This document shows positions 13,644-16,735 of a DNA stretch of 16,735 bases, piece by piece; positions within the stretch are counted from its first letter, which is position 1; each line of letters opens with the position of its first letter. The notes under the pieces were generated by a model, which ran no database searches, was not told the DNA's origin, and saw only the letters and a program-made list of their open reading frames with translations. Location: contig CAYXWH010000043.1 of NCBI GenBank assembly GCA_964468755.1, positions 1-16,735 of the forward strand, written 5' to 3'. Source of the stretch: CAYXWH01 sp964468755 (GTDB lineage: Bacteria; Chloroflexota; Dehalococcoidia; Dehalococcoidales; RBG-16-60-22). The position numbers were made by a program, and so were the translations under genes.

Positions 13644-13870
13644 GGTTCGGGACAACAGGATAGCTGTAATTATAATATAAGTTATCACTGAGGTGTTAAA
13701 GAATTAATCGGCATTTGGCTCACAGTCGGGCGTGCAGCAACCAAAACAACCGCACATTGAAGCGACGAAACAGCCTGATGGTATAGTGCTATTACGAGGG
13801 ATTGTGATATTCCAGCCAAGCGGTTCAGCAATGGAGGATTAGCAGTGCCCAAATACTTTAAGGAGGTCTT

Positions 13871-14851
13871 ATGTCGAAAATAGCCAATGAGAAGCTACAA
13901 GAAATCTTTAATACCATGCTGAGAATCCGGTACTTCGAGGAAAAGGCCATATCTGAATACCGCAAGGGCAACCTGCCCGGCTTCATCCACGCCTCGGCCG
14001 GACAGGAAGCCATCCCCGCCGCGGTCTGCGCTTTTCTCAGAGAGGATGATTACATTCTTACCACCCACCGGGGTCACGGCGACATCATCGCCAAGGGAGC
14101 CCGCTCCGACCGGATGATGGCTGAGCTCTACGCCAAGGAGACCGGATACTGCAAGGGGCGTGGAGGCTCGATGCATATCGTAGCCGCCGACCTTAATATG
14201 CTTGGCGCCACGGCAATTGTCGGCGCCGGTGTCCCCATTGCCAGCGGCGTCGCCCTCGGCTGCAAAATGCAGAAGCTGGACAGGGTCACCGTCTGTTTCA
14301 TCGGCGATGCCGCCACCTGCACCGGTGCCTTTCATGAAGGACTTGGCGTAGCCGCGGTATTTGACCTGCCAGTGGTCTTCGTTTGTGAAGATAACCAGTA
14401 CGGGATGAGCACCCCGCAGAAGGACTACACCAAGCTAACGACACTGGCCGAACGAGCCAAAGCCCACAATATCCCCGGGGTAAGCGTTGATGGCAATGAT
14501 GCCGGAGCAGTCGCCCAGGCAGCCAGCCAGTCAATAGACAGAGCCAGAAAAGGTGAGGGACCCTCCTTGATTACCGCCACCACCTATCGTTACTACGGAC
14601 ATCATATGGGTGACCCCGGCACCAGCTACCGCACCAAAGAAGAAGTTGAAGAGCACCGCAAGGATGACCCCATCGAACGATTTCAAAGTCAACTCCTCAA
14701 CGAGGGGATAATTACCCAGTCGGAAATTGATACAATGAAAGCTTCCATACAAAAAGAACTCGATGAGGCAGTTAAATTCGCTGCGGAGAGCCCGGAACCG
14801 AAGATTGAAGAGGCTCTTTACTATATTTATACAGAGACGGCAAGGGGGTAA
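13871..14851 (+). CDS. Thiamine-diphosphate-dependent 2-oxoacid/acetoin dehydrogenase E1 alpha
   Basis: 326 residues, the short form typical of acetoin dehydrogenase AcoA and bacterial PDH E1 alpha. With E1 beta it decarboxylates a 2-oxoacid (or cleaves acetoin) on thiamine diphosphate and loads the acyl group on E2 lipoyl. Features are PGFIHASAGQEA (36-47), THRGHGDIIAKG (65-76), KGRGGSMH (95-102) and GAGVPIASGVALG. The thiamine/Mg motif normally reads GDG...NN; here it is GDA (145-147) and EDNQYG (173-178), so the third Gly and first Asn are changed while the metal-binding Asp146 and Asn175 remain. The loop RYYGHHMGDPG near residues 239-249 matches the E1 active-site loop. A perfect AAGGAGGT lies only about 4 bases before the ATG. 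E1 beta follows after 2 bases. The 2-oxoacid used cannot be decided. Confidence 0.92.
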   Translation: MSKIANEKLQEIFNTMLRIRYFEEKAISEYRKGNLPGFIHASAGQEAIPAAVCAFLREDDYILTTHRGHGDIIAKGARSDRMMAELYAKETGYCKGRGGSMHIVAADLNMLGATAIVGAGVPIASGVALGCKMQKLDRVTVCFIGDAATCTGAFHEGLGVAAVFDLPVVFVCEDNQYGMSTPQKDYTKLTTLAERAKAHNIPGVSVDGNDAGAVAQAASQSIDRARKGEGPSLITATTYRYYGHHMGDPGTSYRTKEEVEEHRKDDPIERFQSQLLNEGIITQSEIDTMKASIQKELDEAVKFAAESPEPKIEEALYYIYTETARG

Positions 14852-14853
14852 CC

Positions 14854-15846
14854 ATGCGAGAAATAACCTATAGAGAAGCACTACAGGAAGCACTGAGAGA
14901 GGAATTGATTCGTGATGAGTCAGTTTTTATTTTCGGTGAAGATATCGCTGAATATAGCGGTGCTTACAAGGTAACCCAGGGACTTGTACAGGAGTTTGGT
15001 CATGACCGGATAAGAAATACCCCGCTAGCCGAACAGGGGGTAGCCGGTGGCGCGCTCGGCGCTGCCCTGGTGGGTATGCGACCGGTAGCCGAGATAATGT
15101 ATATTGACTTCTCCCTCCTTGCTCTTGACCAGATCTTCAACCAGATAGCCAAGTTTCGCTATATGACCGGGGGCGTGGTAAAGGTACCGCTGGTAATACG
15201 TACCCAGGGCGGCGGCGGTCGCTCGGCCGGGCTCCACCATTCTCAATCACTGGAAGCGCTCTACGTTCATATACCGGGACTGGTAGTGGTGATGCCTTCC
15301 ACTCCGTACGATGCCAAAGGACTGCTCAAGTCCAGTATCAGGGACGATAATCCGGTGATATTCATCGAACATAAGGGACTCTACGGTGAGACAGGGGAAG
15401 TCCCCGAAGAGGAATACCTGGTACCGCTGGCGACGGCGGACATCAAGCGACCGGGCAGTGATATCACCGTGGTGGCTACATCCAAATGTGTAGGCATGGC
15501 GCTTAATGCCGCCGAAAAATTGCAGCAGGATGGCATCTCGCTGGAGGTAATTGACCCGCGCACGCTCCGGCCCCTGGATGAAGGCACGATTCTCGATTCG
15601 GTAAAGAAGACAGGCCGGTTGATGATAGTCCATGAAGCCTGCCGTACACTGGGCTTTGGCGCCGAGGTCGCCGCCATTGCTGCCGAGAAGGCTTTTGACT
15701 ACCTGGATGCCCCCATCAAGCGGGTAACCGCGCTTGATTCGCCGATTCCCTTCAACCCCAAATTGGAAGACTATGTTCTTCCCAATGAAGGCAATATTAT
15801 TAACGGAGCCCGGGAACTGCTGGGCAAGGAAGCACCTGTCCAGTAA
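14854..15846 (+). CDS. 2-oxoacid/acetoin dehydrogenase E1 beta
   Basis: 330 residues, normal for E1 beta (AcoB/PdhB type). The N-terminal part has FGEDIAEYSGAYKVTQGL (27-44) and NTPLAEQGVAGGALGAALVG, where Glu60 is the thiamine-activating Glu. GMRPVAEIMYIDF and TQGGGGRSAGLHHSQSLEAL carry the conserved active-site His. The C-terminal transketolase-like domain has ISLEVIDPRTLRPLDEGTI and the ending region FNPKLEDYVLP. GGGGG at 14844-14848 lies 5 bases before the ATG, inside the end of E1 alpha, so the subunits are translationally linked. E2 follows after a 64-base gap. Together with E1 alpha it forms an alpha2-beta2 E1 in the cytoplasm. Confidence 0.93.
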   Translation: MREITYREALQEALREELIRDESVFIFGEDIAEYSGAYKVTQGLVQEFGHDRIRNTPLAEQGVAGGALGAALVGMRPVAEIMYIDFSLLALDQIFNQIAKFRYMTGGVVKVPLVIRTQGGGGRSAGLHHSQSLEALYVHIPGLVVVMPSTPYDAKGLLKSSIRDDNPVIFIEHKGLYGETGEVPEEEYLVPLATADIKRPGSDITVVATSKCVGMALNAAEKLQQDGISLEVIDPRTLRPLDEGTILDSVKKTGRLMIVHEACRTLGFGAEVAAIAAEKAFDYLDAPIKRVTALDSPIPFNPKLEDYVLPNEGNIINGARELLGKEAPVQ

Positions 15847-15895
15847 AACGGGAACTACACGTCGCCAGCTTACGGGCATGATGTGAGATAAGAGC

Positions 15896-15902
15896 AAAGG
15901 AG
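15896..15902 (+). promoter_or_regulatory. Ribosome binding site deciding the E2 start
   Basis: AAAGGAG lies 8 bases before the ATG at 15911 but only 2 bases before the in-frame ATG at 15905, so 15911 is preferred; relatives also begin with MAT followed by the lipoyl domain. Confidence 0.7.
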
Positions 15903-15910
15903 ACATGAGG

Positions 15911-16735
15911 ATGGCTACCACAGTGATTTTACCCAAGCTCGATGAAGCGATGGTCACCGGAAAAATTGTGAAGTGGCGAAAGCAGGAGGGAGACCGGGTG
16001 GAAAAGGGGGATATCATCGTCGAAATAGAAACCGAGAAGGTGACCTTTGAGGTTGAGGCTGAGGAACCGGGCATACTGAGCCGGATAATGGCCCAGGAAG
16101 GTGATGAGGTAGCGGTGGGCACCACCATCGCCTTTATCCTCCAGCCCGGAGAGACGGCACCTGAGGTAGCCGCGCCAGCAGTCATCGCCAGGAAAGAAAC
16201 AGCCGCGGAAACACCGGCGGCAATAGAGGTTACCCCGGCTCAACCGGCTGAGGCACCATCGGCAGTTCCGGCTATCAAAGCCTCGCCGGTCGCCAGGAAG
16301 ATGGCTCAGGAAAACGGTATTGATTTAGCCACGGTAACCGGAACCGGGCCCGGTGGCCGGATAGTCAGGGAGGATGTCTTACAGGCGATAGATGAGAAGA
16401 AGGCAGCCCCACCCATTAAAGAAGCGCCGTCCGTAGACGAGGAGCCGGTAGTACCGCTCTCTTCCATGCGCAAGGTCATCGCCCGGCGCATGACGGAGAG
16501 CTTCCAGGCGCCCCACTTCTACCTGACCATAGAAGTTGACACCCGTGAGTTCGGCAAGACGCGCCATCAGCTGGTGCCCATAATTGAGGAAAAAACCGGC
16601 ATTAGACTTACCGTTACCGATATGATTATAGCCGTGGTTGCCAAGGCGCTTGAGGATAACCCCGCGTCGAATTGTTCCTATATAGACGATTCGGTGAAGG
16701 TCTTCAAACGAATTGACATTGGGTTGGTCACCTCG
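15911..16735 (+). CDS. Dihydrolipoyl acyltransferase E2 of the 2-oxoacid/acetoin dehydrogenase complex, 3'-truncated by window edge
   Basis: 275 residues are visible and the frame is still open at the last base. Order of domains: one lipoyl domain (about 1-78) with the lipoylated Lys43 in EIETEKVTFEVEA; a flexible Ala/Pro/Glu-rich linker (81-122); the peripheral subunit-binding domain (about 123-160), with SPVARKMAQENGIDL and GTGPGGRIVREDV, which holds E1 and E3; a second short linker; then the start of the catalytic acyltransferase domain from about 183 (VPLSSMRKVIARRMTES). The catalytic His near the C-terminus lies beyond the window. It accepts the acyl group from E1 and passes it to CoA. 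An E3 (lipoamide dehydrogenase) gene may lie further right. The type of acyl group is not determined. Confidence 0.93.
   Translation, partial: MATTVILPKLDEAMVTGKIVKWRKQEGDRVEKGDIIVEIETEKVTFEVEAEEPGILSRIMAQEGDEVAVGTTIAFILQPGETAPEVAAPAVIARKETAAETPAAIEVTPAQPAEAPSAVPAIKASPVARKMAQENGIDLATVTGTGPGGRIVREDVLQAIDEKKAAPPIKEAPSVDEEPVVPLSSMRKVIARRMTESFQAPHFYLTIEVDTREFGKTRHQLVPIIEEKTGIRLTVTDMIIAVVAKALEDNPASNCSYIDDSVKVFKRIDIGLVTS

Larger units (their letters stand above)
13376..13870. other. 495-base divergent control region
   Basis: AT-rich compared with the flanking genes. It contains the two back-to-back promoters and palindromes listed separately. The part from 13512 to 13870 has no clear gene; it holds a 35-codon open frame (13536-13643) without a ribosome binding site, a set of short competing hairpins at 13617-13643, a second TATAAT (13671-13676) without a -35, and a weak promoter candidate TTGAAG-19-TATAGT (13757-13787) nearer to E1 alpha. 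The E1 alpha ribosome binding site AAGGAGGT is at 13860-13867. Confidence 0.5.

Noticed and set aside
13771..13802. Stretch CCTGATGGTATAG...CTATTACGAGGGA loosely like the 3' half of a TPP riboswitch, ahead of a thiamine-dependent enzyme
   Set aside because: The CTGAGA element and the pairing arms expected for a TPP aptamer are not found at suitable places, and TPP riboswitches normally control thiamine synthesis or uptake rather than E1 genes. A covariance-model search (Rfam TPP) would decide.
15247..16185. Long open frame of 312 codons on the minus strand opposite E1 beta and E2
   Set aside because: Antisense to two unmistakable genes with full motifs; a by-product of GC-rich codon use.

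Overview
The window reads as accessory catabolic DNA from an anaerobic bacterium of moderate to high G+C. The best guess, from protein style only, is an uncultured Chloroflexota (Dehalococcoidia-like); a sulfate-reducer-like lineage is the main alternative. The desulforedoxin-type rubredoxin-like proteins and the many CoA-dependent enzymes fit an anaerobe. No rRNA, tRNA, insertion sequence, CRISPR array or replication origin was seen, so the taxonomic statement is inference.

Layout, left to right. (a) 1-3235, plus strand: the end of a branched-chain-amino-acid-type (HAAT) ABC importer, livH (5' end cut by the window), livM, livG, livF, with overlapping or nearly touching genes. (b) 3546-5829, plus: a LUD-domain protein with a C-terminal cysteine cluster, then two crotonase-fold enzymes. 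(c) 5985-6274, plus: two very small tandem desulforedoxin-like Fe(Cys)4 proteins behind a good promoter. (d) 6393-8810, plus: two adjacent family III (CaiB/BaiF) CoA-transferases, only the second of which keeps the catalytic aspartate. (e) 8807-13375, minus strand: an M24 peptidase/creatinase-fold protein, a GLYR/HIBADH-like dehydrogenase, a small cupin and a YtcJ-like amidohydrolase, convergent with (d) and overlapping it by 4 bases. (f) 13376-13870: a 495-base divergent control region with two back-to-back near-consensus sigma70 promoters. (g) 13871-16735, plus: E1 alpha, E1 beta and the first 275 residues of E2 of a 2-oxoacid/acetoin dehydrogenase complex; E2 runs off the right edge.

Plausible joint working (inference): the importer brings in an amino acid or other small organic acid; the minus-strand enzymes could process amide- or peptide-like precursors (amidohydrolase, M24) and a small aldehyde or hydroxyacid (dehydrogenase); the family III CoA-transferase pair activates an acid to its CoA thioester; the crotonases act on enoyl-CoA intermediates; and the E1/E2 complex makes acyl-CoA from a 2-oxoacid or acetoin. 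The substrate cannot be read from sequence alone.

The most interesting points are substitutions of key residues in otherwise well-preserved enzymes: a CoA-transferase pair with one apparently Asp-less subunit, an M24 protein with Cys exactly at a metal-ligand Asp position, a crotonase with His at the second catalytic Glu position, plus the tandem mini-desulforedoxins and the structured divergent promoter region.
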